Source: Thermococcus sp. JdF3 (GTDB taxonomy: Archaea > Methanobacteriota_B > Thermococci > Thermococcales > Thermococcaceae). Taken from it: a stretch of DNA of 64,000 nucleotides. Both the position numbers and the translations under genes were made by a program. Position 1 is the stretch's first letter. Each line of letters starts with the position of its first letter. Shown here piece after piece: positions 51,015-58,527 of this stretch. The stretch is taken from contig NZ_SNUK01000002.1 of the NCBI RefSeq assembly GCF_012027495.1, forward strand, positions 186,001 to 250,000, given 5' to 3'. The notes under the pieces are model-generated. The model ran no database searches and was not told the DNA's origin. It worked only from the letters and a program-made list of their open reading frames with translations.

Positions 51015-51488
51015 ATGCTCATCAACGAGACCAAAGAGCGGACGTGGCACGGGCCCGTAAAGCTTGCCGACAGCTTTTTCAAGCGCTTTAGGGGGCTGAT
51101 GCTGGTAAGGCACGTCAACCACGCCCTCGTCTTCGTCCTCCCTACCGAGACCAGGGCCAATGCCTCAATACACATGTTCTTCATGCTGAGCGATATAGAC
51201 GTGATCTGGCTCGATTCGACGAGGCGCGTTGTCGATTTCAAAACCGCCAGGAAGTGGCGCCTCTACACCCCCAGAAAGCCGGCCAAATACATAATCGAGG
51301 GGCCCGTTGGAATTATAAAAACGCTCGACGTCGAGGAAGGCGACCTCATAAGCTGGAGCCCGAGCGAGGAGAAGGAGCGTACCGTCCCGGTGAAGGTGTC
51401 CCTTCCAGATGGCTTCTCCTTTGACAAGGGTACCAACGGGATGGCCTTCACGGAGAGTGTGCGGGAAGTGAAGGCAAGAGAGCATTAA
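51015..51488 (+). CDS. DUF192-family protein
   Basis: The 157-residue cytoplasmic protein has the DUF192 core at about 12-115. [23 protein letters not shown] is the family's F-x-x-R-x-x-G-L-M-x-R start. [25 protein letters not shown] and [24 protein letters not shown] follow. The last 40 residues are an extra tail. The family's function is unknown. Its stop overlaps a nucleotidyltransferase remnant on the other strand by two bases. Confidence 0.85.
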   Translation: MLINETKERTWHGPVKLADSFFKRFRGLMLVRHVNHALVFVLPTETRANASIHMFFMLSDIDVIWLDSTRRVVDFKTARKWRLYTPRKPAKYIIEGPVGIIKTLDVEEGDLISWSPSEEKERTVPVKVSLPDGFSFDKGTNGMAFTESVREVKAREH

Positions 51489-51679
51489 ACGTACACAACC
51501 TCCCGCATCACGTGCCTGACTATCCTGGGTTTCAATGCGGACTTGAGGACGAGGTCAACCCTGACACCGAGGAGTTCCTCAGGGTACTCCTCAAGCTCTA
51601 TGAACCTGAGGAAGGATGGGACCTCACAGAAGTCGACCAGAATGTCGATGTCGCTCGTTTCTTTATCTAATCTCAGCCC
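51485..51679 (-). pseudogene. remnant of an MNT/MntA-type nucleotidyltransferase
   Basis: The minus strand reads LDKETSDIDILVDF, with the catalytic Asp-x-Asp of the minimal nucleotidyltransferases. About 45 more natural residues (RFIELEEYPEELLG, VRVDLVLKSALKPRIVRH) follow to a TAA. Upstream in frame there is a TGA at 51680-51682, no start codon, and no trace of the usual GSF/YARGE motif. The N-terminal third is therefore lost. Such proteins act as antitoxins for HEPN toxins. It lies just downstream of a vapBC pair, so this is a decayed toxin-antitoxin area. Confidence 0.75.
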
Positions 51680-51726
51680 TCAAAGCGGTCTGTTCCCTAC
51701 GCAGGTTCTCTGTGCTCAGAGGGGAT

Positions 51727-52203
51727 TTAACCCTCTCCCCAGAAATCCCCTGGGAGGAGGCGGATTATTTCCCCCACGCCCGCGAAGTCCTCGTCGAGGG
51801 TGGCTAAACTATCGCAGTTGTACTCTAAGGCAGTGGCCAGAATTCTTGCATCGTGGGGAAGGAGAGAATAGTCGCGAACGAGGGTGGCAACCGTCAGCCA
51901 GTCCCTTGAGTCTGAAACCAGGAGAACATCCTTTGCATCCAGAAGCGCCAGGATGTCCGAGATAACATCAGAAGCTCTGTTCCTGAACTCCTCGTCATCC
52001 TTGAGGAGCTTTTTGACCCCCCACACCGACCTCGCACCGTACTCCTTCTCCCCCAGCCTCCTGATGAGGACGTAAAACAGCTCATCAACGACGGTATCAG
52101 ATGTCAGCTTTCCTTCCTTTGCTTCGAGTATCTCAACGGCGTAATGGGTGAGGCTCGTCTCTACCAGGTAGTTGTATAGAACGCTGGAGTCTATGAAAAT
52201 CAC
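51727..52203 (-). CDS. vapC: PIN-domain ribonuclease toxin VapC
   Basis: The 158-residue protein is a PIN-domain nuclease that probably cuts RNA when its antitoxin is gone. The acidic site includes Asp5 (FIDSSVLYNYL), Glu41 (DTVVDELFYVL), an Asp in PHDARILATALEYNCDSLATLDEDFAGV and the final Asp there. The start is GTG 52203, which overlaps the antitoxin stop as GTGA. Confidence 0.88.
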   Translation of the reverse strand: MIFIDSSVLYNYLVETSLTHYAVEILEAKEGKLTSDTVVDELFYVLIRRLGEKEYGARSVWGVKKLLKDDEEFRNRASDVISDILALLDAKDVLLVSDSRDWLTVATLVRDYSLLPHDARILATALEYNCDSLATLDEDFAGVGEIIRLLPGDFWGEG

Positions 52204-52373
52204 CGCTCGTACACCTCGGCCCGGTATCTCTTGAACTCCTCGGCGTTCCCTTTTCCGAGCATTCCCGGTCGAACATCTTTTTTCTTGTTCTCAATGAGTT
52301 TCCTGAGCTCGAGGGCTTCTTTAAGGAGATGAGAGTACAGTTCCAGCGCCCGCTGATAGGTAACCTCAGACAT
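52200..52373 (-). CDS. vapB: VapB-type antitoxin, 57 residues
   Basis: A 57-residue frame runs from ATG 52373 with GGTGATATC upstream to a TGA overlapping the vapC GTG. It is a charged helical protein (LELYSHLLKEALELRKLIEN, KKKDVRPGMLGKGN, EEFKRYRAEVYER). Its size, position and 4-base overlap are those of an antitoxin placed before VapC. A DNA-binding N-terminus of the AbrB or RHH kind is not evident, so the family within VapB is open. Confidence 0.78.
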   Translation of the reverse strand: MSEVTYQRALELYSHLLKEALELRKLIENKKKDVRPGMLGKGNAEEFKRYRAEVYER

Positions 52374-52417
52374 GATATCACCGGTAATAGCTCTTACAAG
52401 GTGGATAAAAACGTTTC

Positions 52418-52765
52418 TCAGAACTCAAACTCTACCCCGTTCTCCTCGCCCTCCCAGAGGATTACTCTTTTGAGCCTGACGCCCTCTGGCAGTTTTTTCT
52501 CCACCTCTTCCGCAATCCACAGGGCCACGTTTTCGGTCGTCGGGTTTTCGAAGAGAGCGTTTAAGTTCCTGTGGTCGAGTTTCCCAATGATTTCATTCAC
52601 GATTCTCCTCAGCTCGAGGAAGTCCATCACGTAGCCGTTCTCCAGTGGACCTTCGACTGCCACCTCAAGCCTGAAGGTGTGGCCGTGTATCTCCTCGGGA
52701 TTCCCGTTGATGATAACTGCATGGGCAGCTTCAAATTTGAAGCGCTCGATGATTCTGGCTCTCAT
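52418..52765 (-). CDS. 6-pyruvoyltetrahydropterin-synthase-like enzyme, archaeal PTPS-III type
   Basis: The 115-residue protein has the zinc histidines His15 (FEAAHAV) and His27, His29 (EEIHGHTF). The catalytic Cys of the standard CxxxHGH motif is absent, and Glu24 forms an ExxHGH motif. That is the PTPS-III pattern. Archaeal members such as Pyrococcus PF1278 have been shown to replace FolB, giving 6-hydroxymethyldihydropterin. A role in archaeal pterin synthesis is therefore likely. ATG 52765 has GGTGGGTATC upstream. Confidence 0.87.
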   Translation of the reverse strand: MRARIIERFKFEAAHAVIINGNPEEIHGHTFRLEVAVEGPLENGYVMDFLELRRIVNEIIGKLDHRNLNALFENPTTENVALWIAEEVEKKLPEGVRLKRVILWEGEENGVEFEF

Positions 52766-52885
52766 GATACCCACCACAGGTCTTGGATGCTATTCAAACT
52801 AAAACCTTTGGTCCAGTGTTATGCATAACTCAACATATTTTGGCCATTTAAAAATAACCCACCGTAATGTTTAAAACCCGCAGGT

Positions 52886-52894
52886 CTTATAAGG
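52886..52894 (+). promoter_or_regulatory. TATA box of metG
   Basis: CTTATAAGG lies 32-40 bp before the metG ATG at 52926. The 160-bp gap before metG shows no other gene or RNA that I can see. Confidence 0.6.
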
Positions 52895-52925
52895 CCCTAA
52901 ACCCATTGCCGGGACGGTGGTTAAA

Positions 52926-55160
52926 ATGGTCAGGTACATGGTAACGTCCGCTCTTCCTTACGCTAACGGCCCCATTCACGCGGGACACCTGGCGGGGGCT
53001 TACCTCCCTGCGGACATCTTCGTGCGCTACCTGAGGCTCAAGGGAGAGGAAGTGCTCTTCGTCTGTGGAACCGATGAACACGGAACCCCCATAACCTTCC
53101 GCGCGCTCAAGGAGAACCGGAGCGCCAGGGAAATCGTTGACGAGTTCCACGAGCACATAAAGACGACCTTTGAGAGGGCCAAGATAAGCTTCGACTACTT
53201 CGGCAGGACCGAGTTACCTGTCCACTACCGGGTAAGCCAGGAGTTCTTCCTCAAGGCGCTTGAGAACGGCCATCTCGTCAAGAAGGTCACCAAGCAGGCA
53301 TACTGCGAGCACGACAGGATGTTCCTACCGGACAGGTTTGTGATAGGGACCTGCCCCTACTGCGGCGCCGAGAACCAGCGCGGCGACCAGTGTGAGGTCT
53401 GCGGCCACCCGCTGACTCCTGAGATACTCATAAACCCGCGCTGCAACCTGTGCGGCAATCCAATCACCACAAAAGACTCCGCCCATTACTACATCCGGAT
53501 GCAGGACTTCGAAGAGAGGCTGAAGGAGTGGGTTCTCAGCCAGGAGCACTGGAAGCCGAACGTCAGGAACACCGTTCTCGGCTGGATCAACGAGGGCCTG
53601 GAAGAGAGGGCCATGACGAGGGACCTCAACTGGGGAATACCCGTCCCCCTCGACGACGAGGACGTTAAAGGAAAGGTGCTCTACGTCTGGTTCGAGGCAC
53701 CCATAGGCTACATCTCGATCACAATCGAGCACCTGAAGCAGGAGGGAAGAGAGAACGAGTGGAAGAAGTTCTGGCTCAACCTCGACGGCGAGACCAGGGT
53801 AATCCACTTCATCGGTAAGGACAACGTGCCCTTCCACGCGATATTCTGGCCCTCCTTCCTGATGGCCTACGGGAAGTATAGAGATGAGGAAGTCGAGGCC
53901 GAGTGGAACCTGCCCCACGACATCCCGGCCAACGAGTACCTCAACCTTGAGGGCAAGAAGTTCTCGACGAGCAGGAACTGGGCCATATGGGTTCACGAGT
54001 TCCTCGACGCCTTCCCGGCCGACTACCTGCGCTACTACCTCACCGCCATAATGCCCGAAACTCGCGACAGCGACTTCAGCTTCGCCGACTTCAAGAGCAA
54101 GATAAACGAGGAGCTCGTCAACAACCTCGGCAACTTCGTTCACAGGGCGATGACCTTTGCCAACCGCTACTTCGATGGAACTGTGCCGGAGAGAGGCGAG
54201 CTGGACGACCTCGACAGGGGGGCCTTCGAGGAGATTGAGAAGGCATTTGAGGAGACCGGAAAGCTGATAGCCCAGTACAGGTTCAAGGACGCCCTCAAGA
54301 GGGTTATGGAACTCGCCATCTTTGGCAACCGCTACTTCGACTACCAGAAGCCGTGGAAGACCGCCAAAACCGACCGCGTAAGGACGGCAACCACAGTGAA
54401 CATATCCCTCCAGATAGTCAAGGCCCTCGGAATCCTCCTTGAACCATTCCTGCCGGACGCGAGCGAGAAGATATGGCACCTCCTCAACCTTGAGGAGCTC
54501 AAGCGCTGGGAGTTCACCGAGATTCCAGCCGGACACCGCGTTAGAAAGGCCAGCCCAATGTTCAAGAAGGTGACCGACGATGACATCATCTACTTCATCG
54601 TGAACTACATAGCACGGGGCAATCCCAAGAGCGCCAGGCTGCTCCTTGACAAATACTACAAGCGGGACGATGTAGTGAAGGTTGCATTCGAGCGCTTTGG
54701 AGATGCCAAACGGGAAGAGGCGATGGCAATCCTTAAGAGCATCTACGGGGATGAAATCGGGCCTAAAACTGAAAAGTCCGGAAAAGCTTCGAAGAAGGAG
54801 GAGGCGAAGAAAAAGGAGAAAGGTGGTGGAAGCATGGAGTACATAAGCTTTGACGACTTCCTGAAGCTTGATCTGAGGGTCGGGAAGATAATCGAGGTCA
54901 GCGACCACCCCAACGCCGACAGGCTCTACGTGGTCAAGGTTGACCTTGGGGACGAAGTCAGGCAGCTCGTTGCCGGGCTGAAGAAGTACTACAAGCCGGA
55001 AGAGCTGCTCAACCACTACGTCGTCATCATAGCAAACCTCGAACCCAAGAAGCTTCGCGGCGTTGAGAGCCAGGGAATGCTTCTGGCAGCCGACGACGGC
55101 GAAAACGTCGCCCTGCTGATGCCGGATAAAGAAATAAAGCCGGGTGCAAGAATAGGGTGA
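52926..55160 (+). CDS. metG: methionyl-tRNA synthetase with C-terminal tRNA-binding domain
   Basis: The enzyme charges tRNA-Met in the cytoplasm. The 744 residues begin with a class I core: HIGH-type PIHAGH near 20-25 and the zinc knuckles CPYCG...CEVCGHP...CNLCGNP at about 138-180. The KMSKS-like KKFSTSRNWAIW follows, then the helical anticodon domain. A Lys/Glu-rich linker (KKEEAKKKEKGGG, about 618-635) leads to a Trbp111/EMAP-type OB fold (LDLRVGKIIEVSDHPNADRLYVV) at about 640-744. Some archaea keep this domain as a separate protein. GGTGGTTAAA precedes the ATG. The end is 4 bases from a convergent gene. Confidence 0.97.
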   Translation: MVRYMVTSALPYANGPIHAGHLAGAYLPADIFVRYLRLKGEEVLFVCGTDEHGTPITFRALKENRSAREIVDEFHEHIKTTFERAKISFDYFGRTELPVHYRVSQEFFLKALENGHLVKKVTKQAYCEHDRMFLPDRFVIGTCPYCGAENQRGDQCEVCGHPLTPEILINPRCNLCGNPITTKDSAHYYIRMQDFEERLKEWVLSQEHWKPNVRNTVLGWINEGLEERAMTRDLNWGIPVPLDDEDVKGKVLYVWFEAPIGYISITIEHLKQEGRENEWKKFWLNLDGETRVIHFIGKDNVPFHAIFWPSFLMAYGKYRDEEVEAEWNLPHDIPANEYLNLEGKKFSTSRNWAIWVHEFLDAFPADYLRYYLTAIMPETRDSDFSFADFKSKINEELVNNLGNFVHRAMTFANRYFDGTVPERGELDDLDRGAFEEIEKAFEETGKLIAQYRFKDALKRVMELAIFGNRYFDYQKPWKTAKTDRVRTATTVNISLQIVKALGILLEPFLPDASEKIWHLLNLEELKRWEFTEIPAGHRVRKASPMFKKVTDDDIIYFIVNYIARGNPKSARLLLDKYYKRDDVVKVAFERFGDAKREEAMAILKSIYGDEIGPKTEKSGKASKKEEAKKKEKGGGSMEYISFDDFLKLDLRVGKIIEVSDHPNADRLYVVKVDLGDEVRQLVAGLKKYYKPEELLNHYVVIIANLEPKKLRGVESQGMLLAADDGENVALLMPDKEIKPGARIG

Positions 55161-55164
55161 GGGC

Positions 55165-56112
55165 TCAAAGTTTGAGCTCCACCCAGTTCTCCCTCTTCTT
55201 CTTGTAGACCCTCACCAAGCCCTGCTTCTCAAGGCGCTGGAACATCCTCCAGGCGGTTGTCTTTGGAATCCCAAGCATCTCCCGGACTTCGGCCTGTTTG
55301 GCCCTGCCGCCCCTGTCGAACAGGTAGAGCAGCGCATTCTCCTCGTCCTTCGTCAGTTCGTACTCCTTGAGGCGTCTCTCGAAGTCCTCCCTGCTGATGC
55401 CGGGGGTCCTTTCCTCTTTTCCCCCGCGCTTCATGTAGGCAAAGCCCCCACCGGCGGCAAGTGCGAGGAGGACCAGGATACCGACCACCGTCCAGTTCGT
55501 GGAGCCCTCATCAGGAGCACTCGGAGTCGAGGATGGAGAGCCCGGATTGGAGGGCACCGTTGAGTTGGAAAGTTCAGTGGTCGTTCCCGATGTGGGCGGG
55601 ACTGTTGGAACATTGGTTCCCGTTGGTTGGTATTCAAGGACATAGGAAACCGTCTGGTTTCCGGGGGGCATTAGTATAGAGTTTCCATCTATCTCAAGGG
55701 GTATGTCGGTGAGGTCAACTATGACAGCGTTATCTGGAAACGTGATCTTAACGGGGACGGTTGAGTTGAAACGAATACTCCATATGGCGCCATTTTTTGC
55801 GGTCAGGTCGGGAGTGTAATAGGCTATTCTAACGCCCGTGGCGTTTTCAAAGTACACGGTAAGAGTGGAGCCGTTTATCTCATACGGCAGGGGTTTTCCG
55901 TTCTCATCGATAACGGTCAGCCCCTCAACGTTGGTAGCGAGGAGCGGGACGGAAAAGCTGACCGTGTAGTTCTCGGGAACGATGACCGCGACTACCTTAA
56001 CGTACCCGTCGGAATAGACCGTGAGGCCCAGGGACTCGACGGAGTACTGCCCGCTTACGAGGGGCAGGGCCATGAGCGCAATTACGAGCACCATCACTGC
56101 TTTGCTCCTCAT
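55165..56112 (-). CDS. membrane-tethered winged-helix regulator, module B
   Basis: The 315-residue protein has a signal peptide (1 to about 21) and an outside beta-rich domain (about 23-170) with VDLTDIPLEIDGNS and MPPGNQTVSY. A Pro/Thr/Ser linker (about 172-205) leads to one transmembrane helix (about 210-228, TVVGILVLLALAAGGGFAY) followed by Lys-Arg. A cytoplasmic winged-helix domain (about 245-315) has AEVREMLGIPKTTAWRMFQRLEKQGLVRV. This is a one-component transmembrane transcription factor, with the sensor outside and the DNA-binding end inside. It is a paralogue of 57656-58495. The upstream gene encodes the secreted partner of the same module. Start: ATG 56112 after GGAGGTGCTGGG. Confidence 0.82.
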   Translation of the reverse strand: MRSKAVMVLVIALMALPLVSGQYSVESLGLTVYSDGYVKVVAVIVPENYTVSFSVPLLATNVEGLTVIDENGKPLPYEINGSTLTVYFENATGVRIAYYTPDLTAKNGAIWSIRFNSTVPVKITFPDNAVIVDLTDIPLEIDGNSILMPPGNQTVSYVLEYQPTGTNVPTVPPTSGTTTELSNSTVPSNPGSPSSTPSAPDEGSTNWTVVGILVLLALAAGGGFAYMKRGGKEERTPGISREDFERRLKEYELTKDEENALLYLFDRGGRAKQAEVREMLGIPKTTAWRMFQRLEKQGLVRVYKKKRENWVELKL

Positions 56113-56167
56113 CCCAGCACCTCCGGAAGTTAAGAGATCCCCCTTAAAAAATATTAGAATGAGGGGC

Positions 56168-57502
56168 TCACTCGTCATCCTCCGACTCGTCTTTCTCGTC
56201 TTTACCGTCGTGCTCCCTGTCCTCGTTGTCATTCTCAGAGTCCTCATGCTGGCCGTTGTCGTCATCGTGGGAATCCTGCTCCTCGTAGTCCCCATCCTGG
56301 TCATCTTCGCTCTCGTCGTCGGTATATTCGTCCCCGTGCTCGTCTTTCTCCTTGTGGTCATCCTCGTATTCGTCCTCGCCATCCTTTTCATCCTTGTGCT
56401 CTTCTTTCTCTTCCCTCTCCTCCTTTTCATGCTCTTCGCGCTCCTCGTGCTCCTTCTCCTCCCTGTACTCCTTCTCTATCTCTTTGGTGTCCTCGATTAT
56501 CTCCTTCAGCTCCTCGTTGATGTCGTGGAGCATGTCGAGAGCTTCTTCGTACTGGCCGCTCTCGACAAGGGCGTTGAATCCCTCGTACATCGTCTGGAGC
56601 TCCATCAGGTTCTCCTGGAGGTATGTGACATTTATCGTGGAGTTCTGAAGCATGGCCATTAGCTCCTGCATGAGTTTCATCTGCTCCTGGAGCTTCCCCA
56701 TGAAGGCCTGGCTTATCTCATCGGCCTTTGCACCGACGATACCCTCGGAGAGATCCTCAACGGCATCCTCAAGCTTGTCCATGAGCTCCTCCGCGTACTC
56801 AAGGTCTGCCTTGAGGACGGTAACGTTGCCGCTGGCGAGGTCCTGGGCAACGACCATATAGGCGGCCTTGGTCTCGTTGTAAAGCGCCATGACGTAGGTA
56901 ACGTTGAGACCCTCGCTCTGAGCCTCCGCGATGACTTTCTCAACGTACGGGAAGTACTCCGCGGCCCTGTGAAGCTCCTCCTTGGCGTCCATTACTGTCT
57001 CATAGTACTCGTGCTCTTCCTCCATCTTCTTCTCCTTGTGCTCCTCGTAGTAGTCGGTCAGCTCCTCGATGACCTCCTTGTAGAGGTAGAGGGCATTCAT
57101 AGAGGCGTTTATGCTCTCGCTGTAGTTGCCGGCGTTGTAAAGTTCCCACGCCTGGGCACGGGTTGCTTCAGCCTGGGAGTAGAGGTCAAGGGTGTGATTG
57201 GAGATTGTGACGTTGTTCGCATTGAGCTCGGCCATCAGACCTGCCGTGTAATCGGAGACCTTATCCAGTATCACAAGCAGGTTGTACGCCTGAACACCGC
57301 TCGTATTCGTTGTATTGGTGACGTTGGTCATGTTAACTGGGGTGGTGTTGGTCGCGTTCGTGGCGTTGACCTGCAGGGTCTGGTTGCTCACTGCGGTTGT
57401 GTTGGTTGCCGTGGCGTCTACGCTGGCCGCCCATGCGGCGGTGCTGAGTGGTATCAGTGCTCCTATGAAGAGCACCAGCAGTGTTTTCATACTCATCCTC
57501 AT
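56168..57502 (-). CDS. secreted helical protein with acidic Asp/Glu/His tail, module B
   Basis: The 444-residue exported protein has a signal peptide (1 to about 25). An Asn/Thr-rich stretch (about 28-65) follows with many N-glycosylation sequons (TNTTAVSNQT, NATNATNTT, NVTNTTNTS). Long helical hairpins (about 75-345) then include the block YNETKAAYMVVAQDL. The tail (about 335-444) is almost only Glu, Asp, Lys and His (EEREEHEKEEREEKEEH, SEDDQDGDYEEQDSHDDDN), likely disordered and metal-binding. The helical part is paralogous to the protein at 58528-59733 (YNETKDAYKVVLDDL). The downstream gene encodes the membrane regulator. GGTGAGAGCC precedes the ATG, and a shared 16-bp motif lies at 57563-57578. 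No known family. Confidence 0.8.
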   Translation of the reverse strand: MRMSMKTLLVLFIGALIPLSTAAWAASVDATATNTTAVSNQTLQVNATNATNTTPVNMTNVTNTTNTSGVQAYNLLVILDKVSDYTAGLMAELNANNVTISNHTLDLYSQAEATRAQAWELYNAGNYSESINASMNALYLYKEVIEELTDYYEEHKEKKMEEEHEYYETVMDAKEELHRAAEYFPYVEKVIAEAQSEGLNVTYVMALYNETKAAYMVVAQDLASGNVTVLKADLEYAEELMDKLEDAVEDLSEGIVGAKADEISQAFMGKLQEQMKLMQELMAMLQNSTINVTYLQENLMELQTMYEGFNALVESGQYEEALDMLHDINEELKEIIEDTKEIEKEYREEKEHEEREEHEKEEREEKEEHKDEKDGEDEYEDDHKEKDEHGDEYTDDESEDDQDGDYEEQDSHDDDNGQHEDSENDNEDREHDGKDEKDESEDDE

Positions 57503-57534
57503 GGCTCTCACCTGATGTTGTGTAGTGTCCACAC

Positions 57535-57542
57535 GTATATTA
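57535..57542 (-). promoter_or_regulatory. TATA box of module B
   Basis: The minus strand reads TAATATAC about 33-40 bp before the ATG at 57502. Confidence 0.55.
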
Positions 57543-57562
57543 GGAACCCGCCGGACTTTGCT

Positions 57563-57578
57563 CGTTTCAAAACGTTCC
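57563..57578 (-). promoter_or_regulatory. 16-bp motif shared by the two module promoters, copy B
   Basis: On the plus strand this reads CGTTTCAAAACGTTCC. It matches the copy at 59791-59806 in 14 of 16 positions and lies 61 bp before the first gene's ATG, about 20 bp upstream of the TATA box. Upstream of TATA is the usual site of archaeal activators. Confidence 0.6.
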
Positions 57579-57655
57579 TCCGAGTTTCTCCTTTACAAAA
57601 AAGCACTTAAGAAGAGGAAAGAGGAGGTTAAACGCCTCACTTGTCTCCATAGGCC

Positions 57656-58495
57656 CTAAAACCTGAGCTCCACCCAGTTTTCCTTCCTGCCCTTAAGAAC
57701 CTTCACCAGACCCTTCCTCTCAAGGCGCTTGAACATCCTCCAGGCGGTGGTTTTGGGTAGACCTATCGCTTCGCGAACCTCTGCCTGACTGGCCTTTCCG
57801 CCCTTGTCGAAGATGTAGAGCAGCGCGCGCTTCTCCTCCTCGTTGAGGTCGAGGTTTTCCAGCCGGGCTTGGAATTCCTCCCGGGTGGGCATTGATTTTC
57901 CTCCGCCTTTCCTTCTCCAGAGCGCGTAGGCGAAACCTCCGATCACTCCAAGACCGGCCAGGATTAGCAGATACGCCGAACTCTCCGTTCCGCCCTCACT
58001 GCCAGCCCCTCTGCCGTTGAGTGTGTAGGAGACGCTCTGGTTTCCGGGAGGCATGGTTATCGAGTTCCCCGCTATTTCGAGGGGTATATCGCTCAGGTCG
58101 ACCACTATGGCGTTCTCAGGCAGTACTACAGTGAAGGAATCGTTGGTCGCAACGTGAAGCGTCCACACCATGCCTTCCTTCGCGGTCAGGTCGGAGGTAT
58201 AGTAGGAGACCTTGACTATGCCGGCGTCCCCGGAATATATGAGGAGGCTTCCGTTCTCAAGCCGGAAGTTTACGGGGTTTCCGCTCCCGTCTTCAACGAT
58301 AACGTTTTCGTAATGGTCACCGAGGAGGGGAAGTTCAATCTGGGAGGAATACTCCGCGGGCAGGATTTCATATTCAACCTTGACGTAGCCGTCATTGTAG
58401 ACCGTCAAAACCAGGGATGAGACGGTATAGGCACTAACCCCGTGCAGGAGGGTGAGCGTTATCAGCATGAGGATTGCGGCCCCTTTGAGTCTCAT
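57656..58495 (-). CDS. membrane-tethered winged-helix regulator, module A
   Basis: The 279-residue paralogue of the module B regulator has a signal peptide (1 to about 22). An outside beta-rich domain (about 24-160) carries VDLSDIPLEIAGNS and MPPGNQSVSY. A short Gly/Ser linker and a TM helix (about 175-193) follow with RRK, and the winged-helix domain (about 205-279) has AEVREAIGLPKTTAWRMFKRLERKGLVKV. The DNA-binding helices differ little from module B, so both could read the same site. It follows the module A secreted-protein gene after 32 bases. The protein ends WVELRF, close to WVELKL of the paralogue. Confidence 0.82.
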   Translation of the reverse strand: MRLKGAAILMLITLTLLHGVSAYTVSSLVLTVYNDGYVKVEYEILPAEYSSQIELPLLGDHYENVIVEDGSGNPVNFRLENGSLLIYSGDAGIVKVSYYTSDLTAKEGMVWTLHVATNDSFTVVLPENAIVVDLSDIPLEIAGNSITMPPGNQSVSYTLNGRGAGSEGGTESSAYLLILAGLGVIGGFAYALWRRKGGGKSMPTREEFQARLENLDLNEEEKRALLYIFDKGGKASQAEVREAIGLPKTTAWRMFKRLERKGLVKVLKGRKENWVELRF

Positions 58496-58527
58496 TTAAG
58501 CATCCCTCCATAACTAAAAAGGAAAGG

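Noticed and set aside
53325-55016. 563-codon minus-strand open frame inside metG
   Set aside because: Antisense shadow of a clearly identified synthetase in G+C-rich DNA. No ribosome site or known domain.
56113-56430. Arg/Thr/Met-rich extension of the module B regulator frame
   Set aside because: It is the antisense-of-frame reading of the acidic tail of the upstream gene. The signal peptide starts at 56112.
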